From assembly GCF_010093815.1 (NCBI RefSeq), contig NW_022985555.1:866186-930185 (forward strand): 64,000 nucleotides of DNA, in the 5' to 3' direction. The number at the start of each line of letters is the position of its first letter. Within the stretch, counting starts at the first letter, position 1. The notes under the pieces were generated by a model. The model saw only the letters and a program-made list of their open reading frames with translations. It ran no database searches and had not been told where the DNA came from. A program made the position numbers and the translations under genes. Positions 48,027 to 62,267 of this stretch are shown here, piece after piece. The DNA comes from Pseudovirgaria hyperparasitica. Its lineage: Eukaryota > Ascomycota > Dothideomycetes > Acrospermales > Acrospermaceae.

Positions 48027-49338
48027 ATGAACTCCCTCAACATGACGCGGGAAATGCAAGACGAGCTCGCAGCTGTACGCCCTCTGCTCTGGTACTCCTC
48101 ACATCCACTCACTCCTCACAGGCCACATCATTCCACTCCTCGCCCAATCGCGGCGCCTCGGTGCCCCAGCTATCTGCAATTCCTGAGCAACGCATGTCTA
48201 TCTCAGAATGGCGCGCCAAGATGGGCATCGACCCTGCCAACCAGATCAAGCTTGTCAAGCTCTCTCACATGCGCTACCAGCATCCCGACCTGGCCAAGAT
48301 CACAACATTTCTGCGGCATTTTGGCATGAGCGTGGCGGCAAAGACGGAGACAAAGTTGTGGTATAAGGGTTATGGGACGGATCAATACGTGTACTACGCA
48401 CAGTACGGTGAGAAGAAGTTTCTGGGTGGCTGTTTTGAGGTTGAGAGTTTTGCGGATCTGGAGAAGTATGTACTCTGCCACTCCTGGCTGAAGGGAGAAA
48501 AGGGATGTGCTAACGTGACTTTGGGACAGAGCCGCAACTCTACCAAACGCGACTGAAATACAAAAAATAGACGACGCGCCGGGAGGAGGATACATGAGGT
48601 CCTTTACAGATCCAGAGGGCTTCCAGGTGAATCTCATATACGGCCAGACGCCCAAGGAAGCAGGCCAGCAACCCGAAGTCCTCGTGACAAACTACGAGCA
48701 AGACAAGCCACGCAAAGCCCGTTTCCAGAGATTCACGCTCGGCCCGGCCGAAGTACACAAGGTAGACTCCATCCCTCAACATGATCATCCTGCAGCAACT
48801 CAAGTATTCTTTTCAGCTCGGCCACTTCGGTCTCTGCGTCACCGACTTCGCCGCCCAAGCCGACTTCTACCTGCGCACCTTCAACCTCGTACCCACCGAT
48901 TTCCTCTACGCCGACCTCAGGGCGCTCGAAGACCGCGAAGACGTCGCCCTTCCGAAACCCGAAGACCGCAAAGACGTCGCCCTCTTCGCGCACATCGACC
49001 GCGGCAGCACCTACGTCGACCATCACACCTTCTTCATGACCGACAGTGCGACCTCCCACGTCCACCACTGCTCCTTTGAGGTGCACGATTTCGACAGTCA
49101 GAACCTGGGCCACGAGTGGCTTGCGCAAGAGGGGTACGAGAGCGTGTGGGGCGTCGGCAGACATGTTCTAGGCAGTCAGATTTTCGACTACTGGTGGGAC
49201 ACGACTGGGAACATGATTGAGCATTACACGGATGGCGATTTGGTTAATGAGGACACTCCGATTGGGTGGGCTCTGGCGCGGGGCGATACGGATCTAGCAG
49301 TGTGGGGACCGGATCCTCCGAAGTGGTTTCTGGCATAG
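48027..49338 (+). CDS. Two-domain VOC protein, extradiol (catechol 2,3-) dioxygenase-like
   Basis: Exons 48027-48074, 48122-48465, 48530-48761 and 48817-49338; 381 aa. The introns (47, 64 and 55 nt) keep frame; the second has GCTAAC. Two vicinal-oxygen-chelate modules are in tandem. Module 1 spans about residues 40-165 (LVKLSHMRYQHPDL ... GGGYMRSFTDPEGFQVNLIYG). Module 2 spans about 207-350 and carries the expected metal triad: H211 (LGHFGLCV), H291 or H292 (SHVHHCSFEV) and E343 (NMIEHYTDG). This is the build of type I extradiol dioxygenases, which open catechol-type rings with Fe(II). Substrate unknown; a glyoxalase-like role is not excluded. Residues 246-264 hold an in-frame 33-bp duplication (EDREDVALPKP/EDRKDVALF). 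No signal peptide, so probably cytosolic. Start chosen at 48027 because the upstream exon splices in frame; M72-equivalent 48194 is a shorter option. Confidence 0.8.
48928..48985 (+). repeat. 33-bp in-frame duplication inside the VOC gene
   Basis: 48928-48960 (encoding EDREDVALPKP) and 48961 to about 48985 (EDRKDVALF) are near-identical at DNA level. Confidence 0.85.
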
Positions 49339-51932
<2,594 letters not shown>

Positions 51933-51946
51933 TTTCAAGGAAAACT

Positions 51947-52411
51947 CTGCGAATTGAGATGTTAGCAAGATCTAGTAAGTAAATCAAGTCGCGCCTGTTC
52001 GAAGTTGAAGATGAGACTAGTGCACTCGTCGCCAGTGAAACCATAAAGCAACTGGCTGAGAACAAAAGCGACTGTTTGGAAATCAGGTGCATCACTCCGT
52101 TGACATGACCACAAAATGTGATGTTCGTGGTGTTCAAAGCGTGCTCGAGATTGAGGGTGAAAGATAACGATCGACGTCAAGCTCGCAGTGGGGTCAAGGG
52201 GTAGCAGAAACCGCAACCCTACAGAGCCCCTGCGTTGCGAGAGCGTCGAACTTCTCCATCGCTATCGCGTTGAATGCGGATGCGCCTTAGAGGTGCGCAT
52301 CGGTATACGACGACTTGGGATTGGGGGGTTGTTGCTTGTTGTCTCGCGACTGATCTTGGCTGCAGCCAGAAGAGGGATGGCACGATGACGACAAAGATGG
52401 GGTAATCTTAC
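51947..52411 (-). other. Probable 5' UTR intron of the 14-3-3 gene
   Basis: On the minus strand a GTAAGAT donor after CTACTAG (52411) and a GCTAAC branch with TTCGCAG acceptor ending at 51947 bracket 465 nt, 15 nt before the start codon. Inferred from splice signals only. Confidence 0.55.
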
Positions 52412-53378
52412 CTAGTAGAAGTTTCGGAGGAGGGTGGACAGGCGATAGAGGGAGTTGAGGAGAAAGTAGAGTGTATGCGTAAAAGCACAAGAACTGGTCG
52501 AAAGATTTGAGTGGGATAGAGAGATTCTTTGGCGGTGTCAGTGTTTTGAGGAGGAGATGGTGGGTTGTTGGCGGTCGTAAGTTGATGGAAGGAGCCAGTC
52601 GGTGGGCGTGGTCAGGGCTTTCAATCAACTAGGCGAGAGCCAATTAAATGAGTCTGTGCCTAGTCGTTTTCGGATTATGGATGCCTTGTCATTCTGCCTT
52701 ATTCCTGCCTGAGTTCCGTTAACGCCTACCTGGCTGCACCTTCGACATGGCACAATCGTAAGGTTGATATGTTGGGTCAACTCATACTTTCCGACCCCAC
52801 ATGAGCCCATCCATACATACCGCGATGATAACAGGATGTACATGAGTCAGGACTGATATTCATAGCACGTACACGATCAAGTTTTGGCATGCGGTAGTCC
52901 TAGCATATACGAGGGTCTCCTTGTAATCGTGTACTGCATAGAGCCAACTTTCGGTACGTTACATCATCATACTCCCTAATCACCCATGTGGTACTCTTAA
53001 AGCAGAGGGTATAATACGTTTGTGAGCGGCAACGCATACGAGTTCTATAAATACACGTGTCATCTCACACTCGTGTCCCTTGCCAGCTCTTGTTTGAAGG
53101 TCGTCTGATAGAGGTAGCTAAAACTTTGCAAACGAGCCGCCTTTCATTACCGATGCTCTATGATAAACAAGTAACATTGTGCTGAACATTATTTTCTACT
53201 ATGAAGATTCGAATCACGTTATAATGGTATGACGCACGCCAGATGCCACGTGATGTGCCAAGCATGACCATAGCTCTTGCATACCTAGGTAGAGAGGTAG
53301 ATGCTAGATCAAGTATTGCTCCGCTCGACATCACCACATATCAAATCGAAATATACCATCTTACAAAGCTCAATCATC
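52412..53378. other. Divergent intergenic region between 14-3-3 and IF1
   Basis: About 970 bp holding both promoters and leaders. No further gene seen; open frames here are short and unlike known proteins. Confidence 0.5.
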
Positions 53379-54026
53379 ATGATTCGCGCTACCATCATCA
53401 AGTCTGCTCGGCCTCTTGCCAACGGCCGTTTGTTCTCTACCAGCCTGAGGACCATGGCAGAGGGGGACACCGGCGCTGTAAGGCCCGGCGGTTCTGCGCA
53501 AAGGTAATGTAATATCGTTTCCAATTGATCGAGAAATACATTCAATTCGCTTTCCAACTCATGGTCTAATATCGATACTAGCGATGCCTTCAATAAACGT
53601 GAGAAGGCTGCCGAAGACCAATACATCCGCCAGGAAGAACTCGAGAAGTAAGCTACACCACTCGTGGCAGATGTACAAAAGGGACAACCGCTGATATCAC
53701 ATCTATCAGAATCAAACAGATCCGTGAGAAGATCAGTAAAGAGCGGGAACACATCGACCAGCTGGACAAGACCCTGTACGTGTTACCTTCCTGAATTCCA
53801 CTATACTCTCCATTTTCTCTTTCTCTCCGGAGTGGAGTCAAGAGTAGGTATATGTGTGAGCACATCGATAGGTCCCCGCAAGCCGCTGCATATCTTTATA
53901 GACGTGGCTGGGGCTGAAGTACGGCGCTGAAGATGGCAAAAAAACATCAATCTACACGGGGTGGAGCTAATGGCTTTTCTTTCTTTCTACAGACAGGATC
54001 TCATGGAAAAGAAGGGGCAGAAATAG
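53379..54026 (+). CDS. INH1: Mitochondrial F1F0-ATPase inhibitor protein (IF1/Inh1)
   Basis: Small matrix protein that blocks ATP hydrolysis by F1-ATPase when the membrane potential falls. Exons 53379-53503, 53582-53647, 53710-53775 and 53993-54026; 96 aa. Introns are 78, 62 and 217 nt; the first has GTCTAATATC and the third GAGCTAATGG near the end. Residues 1 to about 26 form a basic mitochondrial presequence (MIRATIIKSARPLANGRLFS). The inhibitory segment follows: a Gly-rich GDTGAVRPGGSAQRSDAFNKREKAAEDQYIRQEELEK, whose KRE-K-AE-Y pattern is the family core. The C-terminal coiled coil IKQIREKISKEREHIDQLDKTLQDLMEKKGQK dimerises the protein. Yeast Inh1 is 85 aa, so size is right. Very short exons explain why no long open frame marks this gene. 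Each joint preserves frame and family sequence. Confidence 0.93.
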
Positions 54027-54518
54027 TTTCAACACTGCTATTCCTATCTTTCTGCTGTTGCGAAAGCTAACGCAGGGTGTTGGGGTGGATAGGCAGGAGC
54101 TCGATGAACAGCATCGTCAGAGTGGACAGGGCGAGCACCAGCTGTGAACCAGCAATCCGGCCACGACCATCGTCACTCCCAATCTTTGTTCGCTGAGCGT
54201 TTGCTTCGTCTGCTGATTTCTCGTCAATCATTTACTCAATACTCTAAACGTCAAAATTCAAAACACAGAACGAAACTGCTTGATGGTTCGACTCACTTAT
54301 GAACTCCTCTCTACCACCATGTATAGCTAGTCGTCTTGATTGACAATCTCCCAATTGTAAAGAATTGATGCATTTCATGAAAAACCCATGTTACATCCTT
54401 CTGTGAACGAAAGAGTATATCTAATTTTACATCCTCAAATTGCACATTTGAGCTCCATTAAGCTAGTAAACTGTTCATCTACGCGTGAGTATCGGATATC
54501 AGTAAAAGTCCATTACTT
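54027..54518. other. Convergent 3' spacer between IF1 and NSP1
   Basis: 492 bp; 3' untranslated regions of two convergent genes. Nothing else seen. Confidence 0.5.
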
Positions 54519-56873
54519 TTAACGCCTCATGTAACTCTTGTAGAAGTCCTCCGCCGGGTCGGTGCCGAGGCCGCGATATCCGTTTGCTCCTAGCCGTTGG
54601 CCATCACGTTGTGCAGCCTCGATCTTAGCCTTGAGCTGAGCCGCACCGGAATCAATCTGAGTGAGCTGTTGCAAGTGTTGATTCAGGATCTTGACAACCT
54701 GCGAAAGCTGAAATATATGTTAGCACTAACATGACAAGCTACCGGGTTTCGGAAAACTTACTGGATCGTCGGTCTTGGCCTTGCTCAATGTCGACGACAC
54801 CCCATTGATCTCCTCGATCGTCTCCTTCAGCTCACCATTCATTTCATTGACTCTTTCGTTCAGCTTCTCTGCCAGCTTGTAAGTCCGCTCTCTTTCCTGG
54901 TCCGGTCCTTGTAGCGCCCCCTCGCCGTTCTGGCCAACGCTGTTCTTGATCAATTGGTCGACCTGACCCTCATACACATCGAGCCACTGGGAAAGCTCGT
55001 CTTGTTGACTCTCTACGTTGCGTAGCTGCTTCTCAACCTCAGAGGCGTCGCGCTCTGCTTGGAAAGCCTTCGAGTATAGCTTACTGATCTTGTCGCTATT
55101 CTCGACGAGTAATCTATCCCATGAAGCGACTTGTTCAGCTTGCGATTGAAAGTCTTTCTGGTATTTGGCGAGATCAGTAGCCCATCTTGTGATTATATCA
55201 TCTATAGACTTGTTCTTTAAGCGGGAGGCTGCGTCAGGGGTAGGACCGATCGTTGAAGCGCCCAGATTCGTGGAAGCTCCCAGTCCTGCTGCTCCACCGC
55301 TAGTCGCTGCCGTTGCGGTACCACCAGCAGTCGTACCTACTGCGGATGCTGGCGTGGCATTGCTCGCGGGAGCACCAAATAAGGTAGGAGCCGCGGTACC
55401 AGTGGTTGCTGGAGCACCACTAGATGATGAGGTCTCTGCTGGCTTGCTCCCAAAGGGACTGGATTTAGTGTTCGAGTCTGTGGCTGTAGCGCTGCCGAAG
55501 AGATTAGGTTTAGTACCAGTACCACCAAAGAGGCCAGTAGAAGATGCCGTTGATGCTGCAGGCTTTGGAGCCCCGAAAAGACCTCCAGAGGAAGCTGTTG
55601 TAGTGGGGACGGCTGTAGCAGCCGTGGTGGTCGAGTTAGATGCTAGTTGTGATGTGCTAGCACCTAAACTTGGAGTAGAGGTACCGGATGATGGCTTTGC
55701 GCCAAAAAGTCCAGATGATGATGAAGTAGTCGTGGCCGTTGGGGCCGCGGGTTGAGACAGACCCTGTGGATTTGATTGTGTTCCGCCTATATTGCCGAAA
55801 AGACCCCCTGAAGATGGCTTCGATGCATTCCCTTGCCCTCCAAGAGCAAAGGGCGACGACTGAGCAGCATTGGGCTGGTTGGACTGCGCTGAAACTGGAG
55901 CTGTTTGTGAAGCTGACGAAGTATCGCTCTTTGATACAGGTGGAGCAAAGAGACCGGGCGATGTTCCTTGCGCAGCGGCTCCGAACAGAGGTCCCGATGA
56001 AGCGGGTTTGCTGCCCTGGTTACCAAATAGTCCTCCACTGGTTGCCTGAGTTGGGCCTGCGGATAAGGGGGTAGTTGACGGAGTCGTCGTGTTGGGTTTC
56101 GAGCCGAACAGTGACCCTCCGCTGCCCTGAGCCTGTGCACCAAACAGACCAGTAGACGGCGGAGGATTACCGGCAGGAGTCGTGGAACCGAAACTGAAAG
56201 CAGGTTTACTGGCTGCTGGTGTTGCTGCTCCGGAATTACCTCCAGAAGGAGAGACGCCTGTAGAAGCTCCAAATAGCCCACCAGTTTTCGCAGCTGCTCC
56301 TACTCCTGCTGTGCTTGTTTTGCTGCCGAAAAGTCCACCTCCGCCCGTAGATGTGACAGCGTCTCCACTGCTTGTGCCTCCAAAAGTCGAACCGCCTCCT
56401 CCAAATAAACCAGAACCGCCTGATGTCCCTGTTGTCGTGTTTCCTCCGGCTCCGAGAGGACTCGGTTTACTAGGCTGAGTTGATCCCGTAGTATTCGATC
56501 CGCCAAAGGGCGACCCTCCTGCGTTCCCAAAGCCGAAAGATGGTTTTGCTCCTGACGTTGTGGCATTGGAGCCAAACAGACTTGGCGCCGATGTTGTATT
56601 TGAAGTCGATGCAGGATTTCCAAAGCTAAACGCCGGCTTGCTTTGATTCGCATCTCCGGTCGATGTCGAACCGAATAGCCCACTGCCCGAGTTGTTTGCG
56701 TTGCTGTTGTTGGCGTTGCCGAATGGCGAACTGCTACTATTTCCTCCACTAGGCTGCCCAAAAAGTGCACCACCTGCGGGCTTGTTTGTATTGTTTCCAA
56801 AAAGACCAGAGCCGCTGCTGGATGCAGCCGGCCCTGAGCTTTGCCCAAAGGTAAATTTTGGGGGATTGGACAT
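54519..56873 (-). CDS. NSP1: Nucleoporin NSP1 (Nup62 family), FG-repeat protein
   Basis: Central-channel nucleoporin. Its FG repeats form the permeability barrier, and its coiled coil joins Nup57/Nup49 and Nup82. Exons on the minus strand: 54762-56873 and 54519-54707, with a 54-nt intron (GTAAGT, GTGCTAAC, TTTCAG); 766 aa. Residues 1 to about 540 are Ser/Thr/Gly/Ala-rich with many GLFG, SFG and SPFG repeats (GLFGN, GLFGS, PAFSFG). From about 560 the Nsp1_C coiled coil runs: KNKSIDDIITRWATDLAKYQKDFQSQA, ending after the splice in LSQVVKILNQHLQQLTQIDSG. The C-terminal AEDFYKSYMRR motif matches fungal NSP1. GLFG repeats dominate the front half, whereas yeast Nsp1 has FxFG in its middle; here FSFG is interspersed. 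Length fits. Confidence 0.95.
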
Positions 56874-57321
56874 CTTGGAGCCGTGTAGCTACCCTGGAAG
56901 CGTGTCAGTTCTTAGTACGGTCGCAAAGGAAAAGATATCTGATCGCGTACTCAGTCGCTTACCACTATAAGATGCAGTCACTTTTAGACAACCAAATATG
57001 ACGCGCAACGGGCTCGAAAATGTAGACTGGGAAGCTTGACAAGCCGATTGACGCGACCACTAACCTACAACAAGGCGGCAGAACCCCGGAAGAGCGTCGC
57101 GCTTGCTAGCTTTACGCCCAGCTAGAGGGCGGGCAGCGGTCCAGGGTGATCTACAGCCGGTAGCGACTGTCCCTAATCTCTCTCGTATCTGAACGTTTCA
57201 GACTTCATTTCATGCAGCTGCTCATGCACTTGTATTCATAATTCTGAGATTGTACGGACCTTGACCTGCTGATAGCTTTCTCGCACGAAACATCATTGTT
57301 GAAAGCCGGCCTCCACACGCT
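56874..57321. promoter_or_regulatory. Shared divergent promoter of NSP1 and the Laa2-like gene
   Basis: 448 bp between head-to-head starts. No TATA box stands out. It carries GC-rich stretches (57050-57150) typical of housekeeping promoters. Confidence 0.45.
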
Positions 57322-58971
57322 ATGGCTGACGGACAGCCCCCAAAGTTGAACACCAATCTCGGCACACATGAACAAGGTACGCAAGTACAGGGTCCTTCTA
57401 CTTTAAAGATATACGTTTAACTATGTATTAGATTCTTCCAGCGACGAGCATTTCTCGGATGCCCCAGAGCAGAAAGCTCCCATCGACCGATCGAAGGGCA
57501 ATTCGCCCATACCCATAACTCGAGTGGAGCGAGTCGACGACCAACCGAGCCATGGTGAAGTGCCCGGAACACCAGCATACGACCTACGTACCAAGGATGC
57601 AGTCCCTGATGAGGTGGAGATTGTCCCAGACGGCTTGAGGAGCAGAAGCGCATCAAGAGTGCTCCCTGAAGATCGTCCGTTGACTCCCGGTGGATCACCT
57701 ATCCCTGTCACCATAGTAGAGAGGGTAGATGATGAACCTGCGCACGGTGAGGTACCCGGGACTGCAGCTCACGAACTGCGTAAGATGGATGCAGCGCCAG
57801 ATATCGTACTGAAGGCACCAGTGACACAGAAGCGTGACGACGGTAGGGTTACTATGTCCACAGAAGCACGAAAATGAAGCTAAATGGCCTAGAGCAGCCT
57901 CCAAATGAGTTCGATGAAACTACTGTACCGCCGAATGGTCTACCAGACGGTGAAGGCGAAGATAGCAACGAGGGAATGGAGGAGGACAATGATGATGGCT
58001 TTGGTGACGATTTTGATGATTTTGAACAAGGCGAGGAAGGTGCTGATGATGATTTTGGCGATTTTGATGATGGCTTTCAAGACGGCGCAGATCAGCAGGA
58101 TAGTGCATTACACACCCCGGTCCAGACAGCCAGAACATTTGCACCACTCCCGTCTTCCGTTCCTGTAAGTTCCCTACAGAAAATCCAATTTATGAACCTT
58201 CTCTCCAATTATACATCTGCTTGTGATACGACTTCACGCTAACAAAAGCCGTGCCTACAGCCTATACTCGACTTTAATGACTACTCAACGCTCATAGAGG
58301 TGCAAGAAGCTACCCAGCCCTACGTGGCGAGTATATTTCCCAGTTTAAAAGACCTTCCAGAATCAACGACAGCTTCAGAAGACGCAAACTCAATATTCTT
58401 GTCAGAACGCAGTCTCTCATTGTGGTCGCAACTGGTTGCGCCACCACCGTTGCAGCCACCGAATTGGGTACGATCTCGTATTCGTCGCCTGTTTCTTGTC
58501 TCGCTCGGCGTCCCTGTGGATCTCGACGAGATACTACCAGCGAGTAAACAAAAGAAATTAATTCTTCCGTCCATGAAGATATCCGCAGACAGGTCACCAC
58601 GACCATCAGATGACCGTGCGAATGGCGCGATCGAGCGTCTGAAGAAGGGCGAGAATGCTTCTAGCACATCCGTCGACTCGTCGTCATCAAAACCAGGCCG
58701 TCCAGGCAGTAAGCGCAGAGGACCCCCACCAGCGCCTGAGCTGGACATCAGTTCGACGACCATATTGTGTTCTACCACCGAAATAGCATTGAACAACTTC
58801 ACAGATGCGGAATTGAGGGCACACGTGAAAAGATTAAAGGCACTGACCCTGCAGGCAGAGGAAGTCCTTCAATACTGGACAAAGCGGGTGGATAGTGCAA
58901 TAGGGGATAAGGAGGCTTTCGAGGGCGTCATTGAGAACCTCGTCAAGCATGCCAAAAAGGTCCGGAACTGA
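57322..58971 (+). CDS. Laa2/aftiphilin-like AP-1 accessory protein (DUF5102-like)
   Basis: Exons 57322-57376, 57432-57842, 57893-58164 and 58261-58971; 482 aa. Introns are 55, 50 and 96 nt with TTTAAC, GCTAAAT and GCTAAC branch sites; frame is kept throughout. The N-terminal third holds two copies of a 35-residue motif, VERVDDxPxHGEVPGTxAxxLR. A very acidic centre follows (about 160-220) with FGDDFDDF and DDFGDFDDGF. Such acidic FxxF/DFGDF words bind the ear domains of clathrin adaptors AP-1 and GGA. The C-terminal half is folded and helical: DYSTLIEVQ, PPPLQPPNWVRSRIRRLFLVSLGVPVDLDEILP, and LNNFTDAELRAHVKRLKALTLQAEEVLQYW near the end. This matches the layout of yeast Laa2-type proteins. I infer a trans-Golgi/endosome trafficking role; the family assignment rests on layout and motifs, not a search. 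Confidence 0.62.
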
Positions 58972-61900
58972 GTGGTGTATCTGCACCTACAGATCGGCAT
59001 ATAGCGAATACAAACTACAATATCGCTCGCCGTTTACACATATGCCGTGTCTACGCATATTCGCATGCACTAGCAACGCTTTGACTTTCCTTCTCATCAA
59101 GTCCTCGCACTGCCTGTCCACTATATCTCATCGCCTCACTACTTCACATCGTCCCGTTGATCTCCATCATGACTCACCTAGATCCAGCACCTCAAATCTT
59201 ACCCAACACCGGTTCATAACCAGTAGTGTTCGTGATCTGACATCGAACGATATATCTCGCCCCCGCCAACCGGGGTGCGCAGGCCACGCGGGGAAATCCC
59301 AGCCCGATGTGTTGTCAACGCTTCTCGGGCCGATGTGAGGCTGCCGGCAGCTACTACACCAATGATGGACAACGGCGGGGTCAATATAGGCATGCGGACT
59401 AGATGGCAGTGTGAATGCAAGATGAGACAATCATCTTGGCGAAATAGATGTCGGGCAGTGGCTTGGCGGGAGTCCGTTTGTGATGTTTGTGAGGCGGACT
59501 GGACATGCGACAGAGAGCAAATGATTGAGTGGGTAGGGCTAAAAACATGGATGGGTGAATTAGTGTAATAATATATGTATAAAGACGGAGGAGTCTCCGG
59601 AAAGTATGCGGCTAGAAACGTAGCGCCCATTGATTGGTGTGAGTGTCATCGCTCGACGTTGCCTCGATATGGTATACAGGGAGTGGTGGGGTACGATGAA
59701 GAACGTGAAACAGGGTGCACCACGGAGATTCCGATCTTGATGTTAGCTACTGCCTTGTTTCGCTGGAGATGGAGGGAATTGCCTCGGACATCTACAATAA
59801 TAGTTGCCTTGCATGCGTGAGAACGACGACAGAGCCGATATCTATGCCGCCACGGATCATCTACTTCCATCGATGTCCACTATTTCGAGAGAAAGACTTT
59901 TAGAGATTCCACTCATGGCCATTGTCACATGGCCATGACAGTTGCCAAATGCATATGATCATCTACCTATTGCATGTCTCTATATCTCAAACTGCAATGA
60001 TGTCGATGTCAAGAGGCTGCAGATGTCGGAATAGACTAAATATATCCCTCAGGTATTATGTATGGAGTTCCGCCACAAGGCTTCAATTCCAGGGTCCATC
60101 TCGGCGAAATGATACAGACGCCTAGACGACACTAAAGTCAATCAGAGCTCCGTTTAGGACCCTGGCGGCGGCCTTGCGGCAGGGTTAGCGCTCCCTGATT
60201 GAGCGACGAGGGCACACAGAGGGGCTAGGGGACCCTGTAGGAAGATTCGTGGACGTTGCGATCGTGCATCTGTGCGGCGGCATGATTCACTTTTTGCCAT
60301 GCGAGTGTGCATCATCGCATGGGCGGGTTGTCACCAATGGTCAAAGTCTGTTTTAACAGGTGGTCTTCGCCGGCCAGCGGCAGAGAGGGGCTGCAGAGCT
60401 CAAGATTTCTCTTGGATCGGATGAGATATTCAGGGGTACGGCACACGATATAGGCTTCTCGAGGTGCGAGGGGGTCGCACTAGAGTTCACATGTGCGCCT
60501 CTGCCGTGATGCCGCTCAAGAGATTTGGATGATGCTGTATCCATCCAGGAGGTGTGCGGTGCGGTGAGCAGTCGTGATGAAGGCACGGCTCTCATGATCT
60601 CCCCAAGATTAGAGGGTCTGCTTAGAGAGTTGATCTTCGATGAGACATGTCGATCACCATGCGTGGTACTCGTCAGGTCGCTCGAGCATGCCTCTTCGCT
60701 CACAGAGTGGCTGATGGTATTGCTTGTTGCGCAGGGAATCTTCTGTACTCGACGTGGTGCTGCGTGCGTGGCCTCCGTGATGAAACGGGAGACATTGGTA
60801 GATGTACATAGTATACAGATCTCACCTCAGGACCAATTGGAAAGGAGGCTTACGCCGGTGTGGATTGATGTGTTAAGGAACAAATTATGTGGAGTGGCTA
60901 CCACAGTGCGTGGCCGCTAGAATGGATCATAGATGCCCCTGGTTGAGCGTCGCAAGTGAGTATAAACAAGCTGATGCTTGTCGGACGAAGACTGGGTGAG
61001 ATTCAGGAAAAAAAATCTAGAACACGATGCAACGGCCCTGTTTCTAGCCCGGAGATATATAAGTGGACTATTATGTACTTGCGTACCCAAATACCTGTTG
61101 CGATAGATAGCGATTATTATTACGCAGTGCAGTACATATTGTTTCTTCTTCCAGGAATACCCCTGAACCCTGGCCGGCGTGCAGAAGCGTCCACTTGAGC
61201 CAGAGAAGAAGGCTGCTGCGTCATGGTGCACGGACGGCCCCGTCCCACGATGTCGCCGTACCAGACAACCGCAGCAAACGCAGGCAGTCGTGGAATTCAC
61301 CGAGCCTAGTCAGCTGGAGTCGCATTGGAGGCCTTGTTGATGCATAATGATCGCGAGAAGGCTTGAGATGGCAAGATACAGTTTTTCATTGCCGCGCCAT
61401 ACTATGTAAGAAGTGCCGTAGCTATGCTGATCCTTTTTGGAAACGGGGTGGGAAGATTCGGCTCAGTTTGGCCCTGTTGGAGGAGGGAGGGGGGGGGTTT
61501 AACAGACAGGGCAGACGTCTCGAGGAGCCCGGAAGCGCTAACACAGGCAGCCCAATCCTCCCCAAAACCGCCCTGGCCACCGCCTGAGGTTCACGGTCGT
61601 TCGCTGCACTCACTGTGACTGAACGTTGCCCCCTCCCCTCTTCACTGTCTGTCTGTTGGTCTGTTTGGTCGCTAGAGACGAGGTCGGTCGGTCGAGGAAT
61701 AGCAACGAGAAAAGGAACAGCAAGCTACTACTACTATTACTACTACTACTAGCCGATCCATCCATCACGTTTGACTTGCGCGTGCCAATCACTCCACCAT
61801 TCTATCCTCTACAACTTGCCAGAAATCGTTGTCTTTTCTGCCTCACTCTTCTTCCCTTCTTTCCTTCTCATCTCCCTCCTCCTATCGTACGACAACGCCA

Positions 61901-62267
61901 TCTGACTTTGGATCCCAGTCGTTGCCCAGTCCCACACCGGGGACCTTGCCACGCTTCCTTTCTATCATTCGCCTTGAAGCTCTCGCTCTCGCTCTCTATC
62001 GGCTGCTCCTTTCCGATCATTTGGCATTTCCATTCTATGCTCATTTCACCGGGCCAACCCCCAATAGCACAGATTCACAGCTTTTAGATCGCGACGACAT
62101 CAGTCACTGCTATCTCAATACAGTATACCACGCTCGCGCACTGTCCAGCTTCTACGCTCTCTCTCGTCGAATTCTCCGCCGCCAGTTAGATTTCCTCCGA
62201 TAACGTCCACACCTGGTTTCTACACCAAATGCTGGCATAGAGTACAATTATACGAATCGCTCTAGCG
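58972..62267. other. 3.3-kb gene-poor region including long histidine-kinase leader
   Basis: No supportable gene. Open frames such as 60525-60920 (131 codons) and 59214-59630 (minus) show no known motif. The last 650 bp are pyrimidine-rich (CTTCCCTTCTTTCC-type at 61846-61880) and probably form the core promoter and a long 5' leader of the kinase gene. A G9 run (61489-61497) and a CTA microsatellite (61724-61751) lie upstream. Confidence 0.5.
61724..61751. repeat. CTA trinucleotide microsatellite
   Basis: Nine CTA/TTA units, one of them TTA, in the presumed promoter of the histidine-kinase gene. Confidence 0.85.

Noticed and set aside
55165-55755. 196-codon frame antisense to NSP1
   Set aside because: Repetitive Val/Ala/Pro sequence produced by the FG-repeat coding strand.
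60525-60920. 131-codon plus-strand frame in the gap before the histidine kinase
   Set aside because: Begins with a plausible ATG, but no recognisable domain, splice context or similarity; too weak to call.
61626-62203. Overlapping 153- and 124-codon frames just before the histidine kinase
   Set aside because: Products of a pyrimidine-rich leader (Leu/Ser/Pro-rich in every frame); no sign of a gene.
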